From positions 1 through 64,000 of IMG/VR virus record IMGVR_UViG_3300023276_000008: a stretch of DNA of 64,000 nucleotides. One strand, written 5' to 3'. Shown here piece by piece: positions 30,928 to 40,250 of the stretch; position 1 is the stretch's first letter; every line of letters starts with the position of its first letter. The notes under the pieces are model-generated. The model was given only the letters and a program-made list of their open reading frames with translations. It searched no databases and had not been told where the DNA came from. Source of the stretch: a virus. Both the position numbers and the translations under genes were made by a program.

Positions 30928-31716
30928 TTACATCAACTGGTCAGAATAAGGCTTATCATCGTAGTTATCATCATATTCAAGGGGTTCCACATAGATGTAT
31001 GGTTCTCCAGAGAAAATTGCAGCTTGAGTTCTATGATTACCATCTCGCATTATAGCCCATATTGCACCTAAGTCTCCATCTCCATCTTCTTCAGCCTCTT
31101 TCAATCTCTGTAAAATATCCTGCAACTCTGCATACTCAGCTTCATGTTGTTCTACGATATCGTTAAACTCTTCAATATCATCTTCATACAACTCCTCTTG
31201 TAATCTAGGTAAATCTAAAGTATAATCATCATTCAAATACTCTCCCGAATATATCATAATATCTCCTATCGCATCATCCCCATTAGCTAGGAATTGATCC
31301 AATTCTTCGTCTCCAGTGGTGAACGATCTTGAAATGCCCATATAGTCTGGATTGTGTTGAGATGTTTTTACATCATCTAAATCGATATGTCTCACATCTG
31401 CGTCAGATGTTCTAAATACCACCCTATCGTCATGATCTCTGATATAATTAGCCAATACTTTCGCTTTATCATAGTCAAAAATATTATCTTCTCTAGATGT
31501 AACATATTCTGAGGGTATTTTTAAAGTTTTACCTGTGTTACCTATCCATATTACATTACGCCCATAATATTCATCTTCATACTCATATGCTTCAGGTTTT
31601 TTTCCAGAATAATGATCTTCAAATTCTCCATCTCCTTCACTATCGGAAATAGCTTGTTTATGATATTCGTTGAACTCTTCTGAAACGAGTTTGTTGTAGT
31701 TTTTTAATGATATCAT
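30928..31716 (-). CDS. Acidic late protein with ParB/Srx-like DGNHR motif, 262 aa
   Basis: Very acidic throughout. Near the C-terminus, GAIWAIMRDGNHRTQAAIFS matches the DGNHR signature of the ParB/sulfiredoxin-like fold, often a nucleotide-binding or nuclease domain. The start MISLKNYNKLVSEEF resembles a capsid-targeting peptide. An in-frame ATG at 31737 lies inside the promoter's transcription start region, so the ATG at 31716, five bases from CTAAATA, is chosen. Confidence 0.6.
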   Translation of the reverse strand: MISLKNYNKLVSEEFNEYHKQAISDSEGDGEFEDHYSGKKPEAYEYEDEYYGRNVIWIGNTGKTLKIPSEYVTSREDNIFDYDKAKVLANYIRDHDDRVVFRTSDADVRHIDLDDVKTSQHNPDYMGISRSFTTGDEELDQFLANGDDAIGDIMIYSGEYLNDDYTLDLPRLQEELYEDDIEEFNDIVEQHEAEYAELQDILQRLKEAEEDGDGDLGAIWAIMRDGNHRTQAAIFSGEPYIYVEPLEYDDNYDDKPYSDQLM

Positions 31717-31721
31717 ATGTC

Positions 31722-31728
31722 TATTTAG
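31722..31728 (-). promoter_or_regulatory. Late promoter CTAAATA
   Basis: Five bases before the chosen ATG at 31716; rules out the upstream ATG at 31737. Confidence 0.85.
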
Positions 31729-31737
31729 TACAGACAT

Positions 31738-31770
31738 AAAAAAAGCACTAGGCTTTTATACCTAGTGCTT
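31738..31770 (-). terminator. Rho-independent terminator after sheath gene
   Basis: A 10-bp stem AAGCACTAGG/CCTAGTGCTT with an 8-base loop is followed by seven Ts on the minus strand. Confidence 0.9.
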
Positions 31771-31791
31771 GAAATTTTTCTTTATGTCAAC

Positions 31792-34092
31792 TTATCGGAT
31801 GATCTCTTCGAAGTTAGCATCAGTTCTTGTTGCCACAAACTCAACGATGATGAACTCGGCAGATCTTGTTGGCTTGAGTAACACTGTTGCTCTCAATTCG
31901 TTGTTATCAATTACTTCAGGAGTGTTAACTCTTTCGTCGGCAATAATCTGATAATCATAAACACCACCGTTTTGCTTTGCATATTCCATGATAGGAATCA
32001 AAGTGTTTTCGAATCGTGTTCTTGTGAACTCAGTGTTTGGCTCGAATAGGAAGTATTTGGAAACCTTCTTAGTTGGTCGCTCAAGTGTTAAGAACAATCT
32101 ACGAACGTTAACTCTATCAAACGCACTTGGCTTTCTGCTTAGAGTCTTCTGTCCCATTACCACAACACCATCTGCTCTTGAGAAGAAGATTGGGTTTAGG
32201 TTAGACTTATAAAGTTCGTCACGCTGCTTCTGGTTGGGTTTAACAGCAATGTCTAGTACGTTACGCATAAGACCTCTATTAAAGCCAGCAGGGGCTATCC
32301 ACGGGAATTCGTTGGCATCTGTTTGTGCATAGATAGATCCTAAATGTGCAGAAAGTGGTGTCCAAATCTTTTGTCCTGTGAATTCATCATAAATCTTACC
32401 CCAGTTTGCATAAGCCGCAGCATATGAAGTGTTCTGGAATTCGAATTGGTGACGAGTTGCCCAGTAAATGTCCAATTGGAAATTACGTTGCTTGTTATCA
32501 ATAATCTTATTATCTCTACCAGTTACATAGATGTGTCTTAGTGGATCTGCAATGAACATACAGTCACCACGACCACCAGTATTACTTGGTAGGTTACAGA
32601 AATTCTCAAACTTATTAAAGATTGTATTATAGTCTTCAATTAGATCAGAACTAACTTCCTTAGAAGTACGAATCTTATCAACTGCGTCCTTTAGAACTGT
32701 TCCATATGCGAATTCGTCATAAGTAACATCACCAGTAACACTTGCACTACCACTTGAAGCTGCCCAAATTGTACCTAGCCCTGCTTCAACCAATACATCA
32801 ATGTCATAAACTTCGTCGTTCTTAATTGATTCCAACGCTCTAGTAACTTTATCTGGCATAATACCAAGTTTTTTGTCTGTAGTGTTTGATACGTTATAGT
32901 TACCTAATGCGTACATATTATCACTGAAACCAACTGCTGCTCCTACTGAGGAGAGAGCTGAATATGTAACTCCGTCAAGAGCTTCACCTGTTGCTGATAC
33001 TGAACCATAGTTAGTAAGTAGTTCCTCAGTCATAACACGAATCTTCTTAGCTGGCACTCCATCAACTGCTGGGTTAAAGTTGTTAGCAATATATTCGTTA
33101 ACATGAACTTCAATGTTTCTGTTGTCTGAGTCTACATATTCAAGGAATAGAGGTATTGAAGGTCCGCCATTTGGATTAAGTTCTTGTCTGTTTGGATCGA
33201 TTGAACCAACAAATGCTGAGTCAAGAGTGTAATCAATCTTGAATGCTTCATTAGCATATTGAGATCTCTTCAACTTGAAGACACCAACACTTAGAAGATC
33301 ATCATCTGTTCTTCCATCAATGTTGTAGTCAGTCACATTATCCATGATTTCTGAAATACTATTTGAAACTCCACCACTATCAGCGGTGAGGTTAAATTGA
33401 AGTGTGCCTTGTGGAACATCAGTATAAACATCTGACCCCGCTTGGGTCAATGCTTTAACCTGTGTGATGGACTTGTGATCAACTGAAGGATCAACCAATG
33501 TATTGTCAGATACACCAATGTAGAAACCTTCAAACTTCTCATTTACAGTAGTTTGAGCCTTATCGATGACAACCAATGCTGCTCCTGACAATGCTGATAC
33601 TGCGCTAAATGATGTACCTGCTGTTGAACCCCACTCAAAACCACCTTCTTTGATAGCATCATACTCATCTTCTGTGATGGACATGTGTGATGGCTCACCA
33701 AGAACAATAGTACCTTCTGCAATCGAGAGGTCTGTTGATGCTGATACTGCACCACTTTCAATACTTCTTGCAGGATATGCAAGAATGCTATAGTTTGAGC
33801 CGAATCCATCGCCACTATCTTCTCCATAAGGAAGACGATATGTGTAAATCTGTGCTGGTGAATCAATAAGTTCTAAAATTGAGTGATAGAAATATCTTTC
33901 AGCACTGTTTTTTGGAACACCGTATATGCTCTCAAGTTCACCCTTCGACGTAATTTTAATTACCTCGTCGATTGGTCCTTGGTCTGCATAACCTGTCAAG
34001 AATATATTAGTTCCTACGTTCTGAGGAGCTATGAGAGAGAGATCTCTCTCACGAATCTCTACCGCTGGACTGTTAAAAGTTCTAGTTGCCAT
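31792..34092 (-). CDS. gp18: Tail sheath protein (gp18-like), 766 aa
   Basis: The N-terminus TFNSPAVEIRERDLSLIAPQ is the classic gp18 start. The C-terminal part has NPIFFSRADGVVVMGQKTLS, SAFDRVNVRRLFLTLERPTK and the closing ATRTDANFEEIIR, all conserved in contractile sheaths. A variable beta-rich insertion (residues 120-420) is expected for the surface-exposed domains. Late promoter upstream and terminator downstream make it an isolated, highly expressed unit. Confidence 0.95.
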   Translation of the reverse strand: MATRTFNSPAVEIRERDLSLIAPQNVGTNIFLTGYADQGPIDEVIKITSKGELESIYGVPKNSAERYFYHSILELIDSPAQIYTYRLPYGEDSGDGFGSNYSILAYPARSIESGAVSASTDLSIAEGTIVLGEPSHMSITEDEYDAIKEGGFEWGSTAGTSFSAVSALSGAALVVIDKAQTTVNEKFEGFYIGVSDNTLVDPSVDHKSITQVKALTQAGSDVYTDVPQGTLQFNLTADSGGVSNSISEIMDNVTDYNIDGRTDDDLLSVGVFKLKRSQYANEAFKIDYTLDSAFVGSIDPNRQELNPNGGPSIPLFLEYVDSDNRNIEVHVNEYIANNFNPAVDGVPAKKIRVMTEELLTNYGSVSATGEALDGVTYSALSSVGAAVGFSDNMYALGNYNVSNTTDKKLGIMPDKVTRALESIKNDEVYDIDVLVEAGLGTIWAASSGSASVTGDVTYDEFAYGTVLKDAVDKIRTSKEVSSDLIEDYNTIFNKFENFCNLPSNTGGRGDCMFIADPLRHIYVTGRDNKIIDNKQRNFQLDIYWATRHQFEFQNTSYAAAYANWGKIYDEFTGQKIWTPLSAHLGSIYAQTDANEFPWIAPAGFNRGLMRNVLDIAVKPNQKQRDELYKSNLNPIFFSRADGVVVMGQKTLSRKPSAFDRVNVRRLFLTLERPTKKVSKYFLFEPNTEFTRTRFENTLIPIMEYAKQNGGVYDYQIIADERVNTPEVIDNNELRATVLLKPTRSAEFIIVEFVATRTDANFEEIIR

Positions 34093-34097
34093 AAATG

Positions 34098-34104
34098 TAT
34101 TTAA
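34098..34104 (-). promoter_or_regulatory. Late promoter TTAAATA
   Basis: Five bases before the sheath ATG at 34092. Confidence 0.82.
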
Positions 34105-34120
34105 TCATTTTCGATTAAAA

Positions 34121-34723
34121 TTAAGGATGTTCCTTAAATAACTCCTCAGACAACAATTCAACGTGCATTTGTGAGAATAGAAAGTCGAATCCTGATATGA
34201 TACGCATATCTCCCTCTGCTTGTTGATCAAATGTCAATCCTTTCAATGTTGTTGGAAATGCTTTAGTGAATGTCCACTTAATTCTCTTCTTACCAAACTC
34301 ATCTAACCCGAAAATAGTAATGTTAGTTTGGTAATCTGAATATGATTGATCTACTGGCAAATTATCACTATTGTACTGTCCAGTCTTCTGATCATGTAGC
34401 AAGTTGATCCACTTGAATATACACCAATAGTTATTATATCCATTATCCACGGCAAAATCCACTGAAGTTGGCGGGAATGAATCTTTACTATGTGTGGAAA
34501 GATATAAGGTACTACCTACATTTCTAACTTCCACGCCTTTGACAGTGACATCTGGAATAGCTGTTTTAAATAGAGAATATTGCACACTGTCTGGAATAAC
34601 TGTGGAATTCTTCCTATTATATTGCGTTTGGTCATCTTTGAGGATTACAGGTATATCAAACACCATCAAGAATTTGTCTTGAGTGGCTTGATTAAAATAG
34701 CTTTGCTTTACTTCCGTAGACAT
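34121..34723 (-). CDS. Tail-tube-fold protein upstream of sheath, 200 aa
   Basis: The second half, KRIKWTFTKAFPTTLKGLTF followed by IISGFDFLFSQMHVEL, has the tube-protein ending 'w.f.kafP..l..l.......i..f.f.F'. The middle VDFAVDNGYNNYWCIFKWIN is also found in long tube-like proteins of marine T4-like phages. Probably a tail-completion or secondary tube protein. Late promoter five bases upstream. Confidence 0.55.
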   Translation of the reverse strand: MSTEVKQSYFNQATQDKFLMVFDIPVILKDDQTQYNRKNSTVIPDSVQYSLFKTAIPDVTVKGVEVRNVGSTLYLSTHSKDSFPPTSVDFAVDNGYNNYWCIFKWINLLHDQKTGQYNSDNLPVDQSYSDYQTNITIFGLDEFGKKRIKWTFTKAFPTTLKGLTFDQQAEGDMRIISGFDFLFSQMHVELLSEELFKEHP

Positions 34724-34727
34724 ATAT

Positions 34728-35465
34728 CTATTTATCAGTTAAACATATATTACCTTCAATATCAAAGATGTTATATGAATCCCCATTTATTTCAGCATTG
34801 TGGGCAATTTGTAGATTTGTGTACGACTCGACATCGGGAATAATTTTTTTAACTGTCGGATCAGTATATACCTCTTGTCCAGATGATCTATATTCATCTG
34901 TTGCAGAGCAATGATAATTAACTCCAGTCCACCCATATACAAAACTTGGTATATCTGAGTCTCTCAATAGTATTTTATTGGGATCAATCTTATTTTGAAA
35001 CTCTTGATCTTCACCATTATTGCAGTCTAGAGCATATCCACCAACATCAAACCATAAACTCCTTCGAAATGACCAATTTCCCAAAGCTTGTTGATTGGGG
35101 CATAATTTCTCACAATACAAGGAGTGCATATTTTTATCTCTAATGAACTCAACATGTTTACTTTTTTTATATATTTCCATGTGACTCTTAATATAATTTG
35201 GCAGCATGATACAATCGTCATCTAATGTGAAAATTATGTCATGATATCCAAACTGAACCCCTAGATTTCTCTTATGGGGTAACAGAATTTTTTCGCTAAT
35301 ATTCATTATGCGAACATTAGGTACATCACACTCAATAGATAAATTCTTCTGATCGTTTATTATCAATAATTCTACTTCATCATATGTCTGTTCTATGAAT
35401 GATTGAACCACTCTACCCAAATATTCTACTCTATCGTATGTAGGAACTACAATCAATGCTCGCAT
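34728..35465 (-). CDS. Family 2 glycosyltransferase, 245 aa
   Basis: GT-A fold: RALIVVPTYDRVEYLGRVVQ at the start, LLIINDQ, KRNLGVQFG and the metal-binding LDDDC (the DxD equivalent), then GGYALDCNNGEDQEF with the acidic catalytic-base region. It transfers a sugar from a nucleotide sugar. Placement under a late promoter inside the tail block suggests that it glycosylates a virion protein, perhaps with a dTDP-sugar made by rmlA/B/D. The CTAAATA motif shows that the ATG at 35465 is used. Confidence 0.8.
   Translation of the reverse strand: MRALIVVPTYDRVEYLGRVVQSFIEQTYDEVELLIINDQKNLSIECDVPNVRIMNISEKILLPHKRNLGVQFGYHDIIFTLDDDCIMLPNYIKSHMEIYKKSKHVEFIRDKNMHSLYCEKLCPNQQALGNWSFRRSLWFDVGGYALDCNNGEDQEFQNKIDPNKILLRDSDIPSFVYGWTGVNYHCSATDEYRSSGQEVYTDPTVKKIIPDVESYTNLQIAHNAEINGDSYNIFDIEGNICLTDK
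34729..34735 (-). promoter_or_regulatory. Late promoter ATAAATA
   Basis: Five bases before the ATG at 34723; overlaps the last codons of the glycosyltransferase. Confidence 0.8.
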
Positions 35466-35470
35466 GACCA

Positions 35471-35477
35471 TATTTAG
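35471..35477 (-). promoter_or_regulatory. Late promoter CTAAATA
   Basis: Five bases before the ATG at 35465. A candidate ATG at 35471 overlaps the motif itself and is rejected. Confidence 0.82.
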
Positions 35478-35565
35478 TCGGGAACTACCTCCCTATAGGT
35501 GAATATTGAACATTTGCTAAGTTTATCTCTACCAAATCTGAGAGGTATATAGATGTATCCTAATA

Positions 35566-36852
35566 TTATCTCTCTTGTATTCTGATGAAGCTTAGTCCTT
35601 CAACTGTGACGTTGGTTGTATCTGAGTCATTTGAAACCCTCCAGTACATAATGTCGTTAGTGTCTAACTCTACACCCACATTGATGACGAAGAACGCAAC
35701 ATCACGACCACCTTGGAAGTTATTCACTGGTCGCCTCTGTAATGTGTAATCTAACTCTACCTCAGAACTTGTTGAGTCATCCCACTTGAATACTTTTATT
35801 GATAGTTCGTCGTTTGCACCTCCGTCGATATTTAGGTTAGCTGTAACCTCAAACTCTCGCGGTGTGTCTCCTACGTGCTTCAATCCCCCACCAGCAGGTA
35901 TCATCTCGAAATGCTGTAAGTCTCTCCCTAGCCATGTTCCATTTAATGGGTAGTATGCCCCAGATGTGGAAATGGTGGTTTGAGCCTCTAAAACTATCAA
36001 AGCTGTACCCCCAACATAGGTATTTGGGATTCCGTTGTTACCTTTCCAATAACAGGGTAGATCTGAGTTTAACAAGTTTGGTGAAACATTAGTATCACTG
36101 GCATCATACCCACCATCTCTAGTTATCTCACAACCTTTTAATTGCATTGTGCCAGAGTTTGGGAAGTTGATAGGCTTGAAATCTATGAGTGGCGCAAGTG
36201 TTGGGAGGTCGCAGTTAATATCCGTTATGAATCTGGAGTTCATTTGAAACAACGTGCCTTCTTTGAATAGAGGCTCTGTCATCGTTCCAGCAAGTGCGCG
36301 AACGATTGAGGTTGTGATTCTGAAGCCGCCTAACCATGTACCATGAAGAGTTAAGGAAGGAGAGCCACCGAAACGCCCTGTGCCATCTTCTAGTCCTTGT
36401 CTGTATTCGTAAATATCACCCAAACTTGTGCAGTCAATATAGTTGACGCGCAACAACTCGAAAGCATTGAAGCCTGTCGCATCATAAAGTTCGTAGACTT
36501 TAGAACCTGCGCCATCTGCCGTGATCTTTAGATCTTTCATTAAAAGATTGCCACTGCCGATAGCGATGGATTCAGATACAAACATGGTGTAGGCATCCTC
36601 AGATGATACCAAACCCGAAACATCAAAAGTGTCTCCAATGATAGATAGTCCAGTTGTAGGAACCGTGATTGACTGGTTGCCCATGTTGATAATCCCATCT
36701 AGCTTGTAAACTTTCGTGCTGTCTAAAACTCCGCTCAAGTCTGCTGCTGTCTTAACTAAGACTATATATTCTTGGTGTAGTTCTTCTAGAGTCACCCCAG
36801 AGTTTTTGATACTGTTGCCGCCTGCGCCTAATACTATTTCATTGTCGTTCAT
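35566..36852 (-). CDS. Fibre/spike-like virion protein, 428 aa
   Basis: Beta-rich, Gly/Asn/Thr-rich protein with repeated short strands (ITVPTTGLSIIGDTFDVSGL; GSGNLLMKDLKITADGAG), typical of beta-helical tail spikes or fibre-attached proteins. The C-terminus FEVTANLNIDGGANDELSIK has a jelly-roll-like look. It starts right after the stop of a 55-residue late gene, so both share a late transcript. Possibly receptor-binding; not recognised by family. Confidence 0.55.
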   Translation of the reverse strand: MNDNEIVLGAGGNSIKNSGVTLEELHQEYIVLVKTAADLSGVLDSTKVYKLDGIINMGNQSITVPTTGLSIIGDTFDVSGLVSSEDAYTMFVSESIAIGSGNLLMKDLKITADGAGSKVYELYDATGFNAFELLRVNYIDCTSLGDIYEYRQGLEDGTGRFGGSPSLTLHGTWLGGFRITTSIVRALAGTMTEPLFKEGTLFQMNSRFITDINCDLPTLAPLIDFKPINFPNSGTMQLKGCEITRDGGYDASDTNVSPNLLNSDLPCYWKGNNGIPNTYVGGTALIVLEAQTTISTSGAYYPLNGTWLGRDLQHFEMIPAGGGLKHVGDTPREFEVTANLNIDGGANDELSIKVFKWDDSTSSEVELDYTLQRRPVNNFQGGRDVAFFVINVGVELDTNDIMYWRVSNDSDTTNVTVEGLSFIRIQER

Positions 36853-37020
36853 TTATGTTTCTATTTGGGGGTTTCCGAGTTCGTCGAATTGGATGTTTCC
36901 TAGTGTGTCAGTAATGTAATTATCAAATAATACTGGGGGTAATAAACTAGGATTTAGAACACCAGTTATACCCCACGGGGATGATGTGTTAATACTCGAT
37001 ATATTTGGTATAAGATTCAT
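36853..37020 (-). CDS. Small late protein, 55 aa
   Basis: A complete frame starting MNLIPNISSINTSSPWGITG and ending EIGNPQIET-like, ten bases from a CTAAATA late promoter. Its TAA touches the ATG of the fibre-like gene. Rich in Pro, Asn and Ile; perhaps a fibre accessory or attachment peptide. No homologue recognised. Confidence 0.55.
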   Translation of the reverse strand: MNLIPNISSINTSSPWGITGVLNPSLLPPVLFDNYITDTLGNIQFDELGNPQIET

Positions 37021-37030
37021 TACTATACAT

Positions 37031-37037
37031 TATTTAG
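37031..37037 (-). promoter_or_regulatory. Late promoter CTAAATA
   Basis: Ten bases before the ATG at 37020; drives the small protein and the fibre-like gene, divergent from the promoter at 37075. Confidence 0.7.
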
Positions 37038-37074
37038 TTGATCACACACATTATTTATAATGCGCATCATTTTG

Positions 37075-37081
37075 ATAAATA
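37075..37081 (+). promoter_or_regulatory. Late promoter ATAAATA
   Basis: Five bases before the ATG at 37087; excludes the in-frame upstream ATG at 37060. Confidence 0.8.
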
Positions 37082-37086
37082 TTAAT

Positions 37087-37386
37087 ATGTCAAATTATGA
37101 ACATACAGATGACCCAAAATCATTCAAACAAGAACTCACCACAACTTTCACACAATTGAGTGCTCACGCATGTAGCGAGGTGTTAATTCTCAATAGGGCT
37201 GGAGGCAGCATTATGGTATTTGATAATAATAATTTTGGTGCAGATAATCACATCCTTCTATTAAATGGAGAGAGTATCATACTTCGTGGACTCAATAACT
37301 CTAATGAAGTAAGTGCTCAGACGTTAACTGCTACAGGTGATATCTACTATAGAGCAAATTACTTTAGTAACACGCCTTCACGTTAA
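37087..37386 (+). CDS. Small virion structural protein, 99 aa
   Basis: Beta-rich small protein with CSEVLILNRAGGSIMVFDNN, HILLLNGESIILRGLNN and a closing IYYRANYFSNTPSR. This 'sevvilN..G..i.vyd...LL..ges...rG' pattern occurs in small structural proteins of marine phages; the exact role (head decoration or fibre accessory) is not known. It is tail-to-tail with terL, the two stop codons overlapping. Confidence 0.55.
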   Translation: MSNYEHTDDPKSFKQELTTTFTQLSAHACSEVLILNRAGGSIMVFDNNNFGADNHILLLNGESIILRGLNNSNEVSAQTLTATGDIYYRANYFSNTPSR

Positions 37387-40247
37387 AGGAAATACTTTTC
37401 CATTGCTGGATCATATTCTTCCCAACCAGAGTCTAATCCTTCAACACCGCCAGCTACTGGAACCCATCCTGCATCAACCATTGATTCATACTCAGTGTCA
37501 GATTCTGACGATTGTGTAAACATCACTGGCTGCACTGTAGGGTCTGATGTTCCATCCAAATCATTGTATAAAGAATTACTGACCATATAATCACCAAGTC
37601 CCATATCAATATCCGTTATTTCTAGAGGTTTTCCGTGATCATCCAACTTCTCGATTTCGAAGTATTCTTCAGTAATTTCATTATGTAGTATCATCAATGC
37701 CCATATCACAGACATAACTCTATCATCGTGTTTACCTTCTTCAGCTTTCCATGATCCATTCTTAGATCTGGCGAATGTTTTGAATTCTTCCAGAGTCTCA
37801 ATATCTCTAAATGTAACTGCTCGTAATTCATTGATATAATATCTCTGATTGACAACACCCTTATATTTTGAGTTCTGGTTAGCTCTAATACCCATTGTAC
37901 CAGCAGTACCTTTTGCATTTGCAGAATCTGCACCCCATGCAACTAATTTAGGGTATTTGTAATCGTAAAATAGACGCTCTACGACACCTACACCAGCAGC
38001 ATTACGCTCAACTAGTGCTGGTGGTAGACCCCACTGTTCAAGGATCTCGTAGCATACATCAGCGAACTCATATGGAGATATTCTATTGTTGTGATATATG
38101 GCGACCTGTTCAATTTCCCTAAGATCTGTAATATCGAAAATTTGTATAACTGAAGCGTCTCTACCAACACCTTCAGCAATGTCTACGCCAGCAACATATA
38201 ATCTATCTTGAGGTGCTGCACTTTTCCAGACTTTATAACAGTCATCCATGAAGAAACCTTTTGGTGGTAAACATTTCATCTTCATCTCTGCAAATAGTTC
38301 TTCATTCAATGTAGAGGACCCATCATCAAGGAATGTATTATCAAATTCTTGTAAAAATGATCTTAGACTTCCAAGAGCTGCAATTTGTTCTTCTCTCCAT
38401 TCTTCATCACGTCCTGGGATATCATTCCATTCTATTCGATGAGGGTAGAAGCCATTTGTACCTGCAAGCGCATCTGCATAAAGTTTGTAGAAGAGATTAC
38501 CTTTTCCATTTGGAGTGGATGCAACAACTACTTTTGATTTACTTGATCTTGAAATTGTTGGATATACAGCCTTCCAGAATTCATCAACAATGTGAGAATC
38601 GAGGAATGCCATCTCGTCAATAATCAACATGTTAAGTGATTTACCACGAATAGCGTTTGTTGTTGTGGCTGTGATACCAATAGATGAACCATTCCCAAAT
38701 GTAGCAGATGTTTTCTGATATTCTACTGTGGCTGGCTTCAACCAGTTGGGAAGTTCTTCATATGCAAGACGAACACGTTTAAATATCTCCGCAGCAGTTG
38801 CTTCTTTGTTCGCAGCAATGATGATTGATTTATGATTGAAGAAACATGCTTCATGTAGTGCTGCAATAGTCATCAAGGTTGTATTTGAGGTAGGGATATG
38901 AGTTTTTCCCACCAAATATAAACTATCTGGAGAATCAACTGTAATACAACGCATTGGCACAGATTTACATGGTCTTATATCTTTAATATAATGCCATTGA
39001 TTTCTTTTATTGTTTTCTGGATATGTTATGTCGTTGACCTCTATACGATCTGATTTATGGGATAAATATGCCACTTTCTCTCTTGGGTAGAATGAGACGT
39101 AAGAACACATTCCATATTCCTTATCCCCTATCTTAGCCATCTTTTGTCTAAATGTTGCCTTATATCCTAATGTGATGGCAAGTTCTTGTACTTGCCTAGC
39201 AAGCATTTCATTCATTTGAGAGAATACACATTCTCCTCTTGGCGATACATCTCCATCAGAATCAATAAGACCTCTCATTAATTCTAAGCGTTGATCTCTT
39301 GAAGCAAGAAGATATATGTCTGGAATATGTTTATTATTATATAGATTTTCCTCCTTTAATAATGTAATCCGCGGTAGTAGAGTTTTATCATGTTTGGACG
39401 ATAATCTAATAATACCACATCTATCAGGAGACGTTTTCCCTTTATATACATTTAGGTGAGGATTTCTCTCAGACAACATCAATAATTGTTCATCTATGTG
39501 TATATTATCTACGGAGATTGACATGCCATCTGAATTTCCATCCCCCAACCATAATCCAAAGGTATATGGTTCTATTGGTAGGGAGTCATCATAAACCCCA
39601 GACACCCCATTAACACATGATGGTATTCTATAGAATGGTTCAGGATTCTTGGTATTGGTCATGAAATTTGAGAACATTTCTTCTGTAGTATATTTCTCTC
39701 CACGATATGTATATAATTCCTCTTCTGTTGGTGTGGAACCCTTTCTCCTAATCCATCTAAGTTTTTCTCTATGTGTTTTTGTCTGAGCAAACCATAAATG
39801 TTCTGAACAAGCTTTCATAACAACACCATTATCAAATTCAATTTCATATGTCGGAGAATCTTCTACGATGTCCCACGCTTTAACAACATTGCACGGATTT
39901 CCATCTTGACCATAGATCACATCTCCATCTTTAAGATCTCCATTCCTAAGATATCCAGATGGTGATGGTATAAGTTCATCACAATCTAAACGCTTACCAG
40001 CCTGACGAGGACTTAGGAGAATATTGAATCTATTATCATTACAACCTGCAAGGATCTTCTTCTGAACATCATATAGATTGATATTTACCTTACCTTCATC
40101 AGGATCAATGATGTAGAAATAGTTCTCTGCAAAATATAACATGGAAGCTTTACACTTCTCAATCTCTTCATATTGTTCGGGTGTATATTCGAAGGTAGCA
40201 TCTATTGTAGGGAGATGCTTATTACCCATATATCCTTGTTCAGCCAT
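37383..40247 (-). CDS. gp17: Terminase large subunit (gp17-like) interrupted by an intein, 954 aa
   Basis: DNA-packaging ATPase/nuclease. The P-loop SPRQAGK (79-85) is split from TT(L) (456-458) by a 370-residue intein, so the mature protein is 584 residues, near T4 gp17 (610). Walker B is LIIDEM (541-546); the nuclease domain begins with VAGVDIAEG (D689) and includes DDRVMSVIWAL. Without splicing the ATPase could not form, so packaging depends on the intein. No late promoter directly upstream; probably transcribed with the wedge genes. Confidence 0.93.
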   Translation of the reverse strand: MAEQGYMGNKHLPTIDATFEYTPEQYEEIEKCKASMLYFAENYFYIIDPDEGKVNINLYDVQKKILAGCNDNRFNILLSPRQAGKRLDCDELIPSPSGYLRNGDLKDGDVIYGQDGNPCNVVKAWDIVEDSPTYEIEFDNGVVMKACSEHLWFAQTKTHREKLRWIRRKGSTPTEEELYTYRGEKYTTEEMFSNFMTNTKNPEPFYRIPSCVNGVSGVYDDSLPIEPYTFGLWLGDGNSDGMSISVDNIHIDEQLLMLSERNPHLNVYKGKTSPDRCGIIRLSSKHDKTLLPRITLLKEENLYNNKHIPDIYLLASRDQRLELMRGLIDSDGDVSPRGECVFSQMNEMLARQVQELAITLGYKATFRQKMAKIGDKEYGMCSYVSFYPREKVAYLSHKSDRIEVNDITYPENNKRNQWHYIKDIRPCKSVPMRCITVDSPDSLYLVGKTHIPTSNTTLMTIAALHEACFFNHKSIIIAANKEATAAEIFKRVRLAYEELPNWLKPATVEYQKTSATFGNGSSIGITATTTNAIRGKSLNMLIIDEMAFLDSHIVDEFWKAVYPTISRSSKSKVVVASTPNGKGNLFYKLYADALAGTNGFYPHRIEWNDIPGRDEEWREEQIAALGSLRSFLQEFDNTFLDDGSSTLNEELFAEMKMKCLPPKGFFMDDCYKVWKSAAPQDRLYVAGVDIAEGVGRDASVIQIFDITDLREIEQVAIYHNNRISPYEFADVCYEILEQWGLPPALVERNAAGVGVVERLFYDYKYPKLVAWGADSANAKGTAGTMGIRANQNSKYKGVVNQRYYINELRAVTFRDIETLEEFKTFARSKNGSWKAEEGKHDDRVMSVIWALMILHNEITEEYFEIEKLDDHGKPLEITDIDMGLGDYMVSNSLYNDLDGTSDPTVQPVMFTQSSESDTEYESMVDAGWVPVAGGVEGLDSGWEEYDPAMEKYFL
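38883..39992 (-). mobile_element. Class 3 intein with LAGLIDADG endonuclease in TerL
   Basis: Encodes residues 86-455 of the TerL precursor. It starts RLDCDELIPSPSG (no Cys/Ser nucleophile at position 1) and ends HIPTSN before Thr456. The class 3 triad is visible: Trp152 in block B (SEHLW), Cys434 in block F (MRCITVDSP) and Thr453 in block G. Two LAGLIDADG motifs, TFGLWLGDG (229-237) and LMRGLIDSDGDV (323-334), indicate an intact homing endonuclease. The insertion is within the P-loop. Confidence 0.9.
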
Positions 40248-40250
40248 AAT

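Noticed and set aside
31717-31737. Upstream ATG (31737) for the DGNHR gene
   Set aside because: The codons would encode the CTAAATA promoter itself; the ATG five bases past the motif fits all other late genes.
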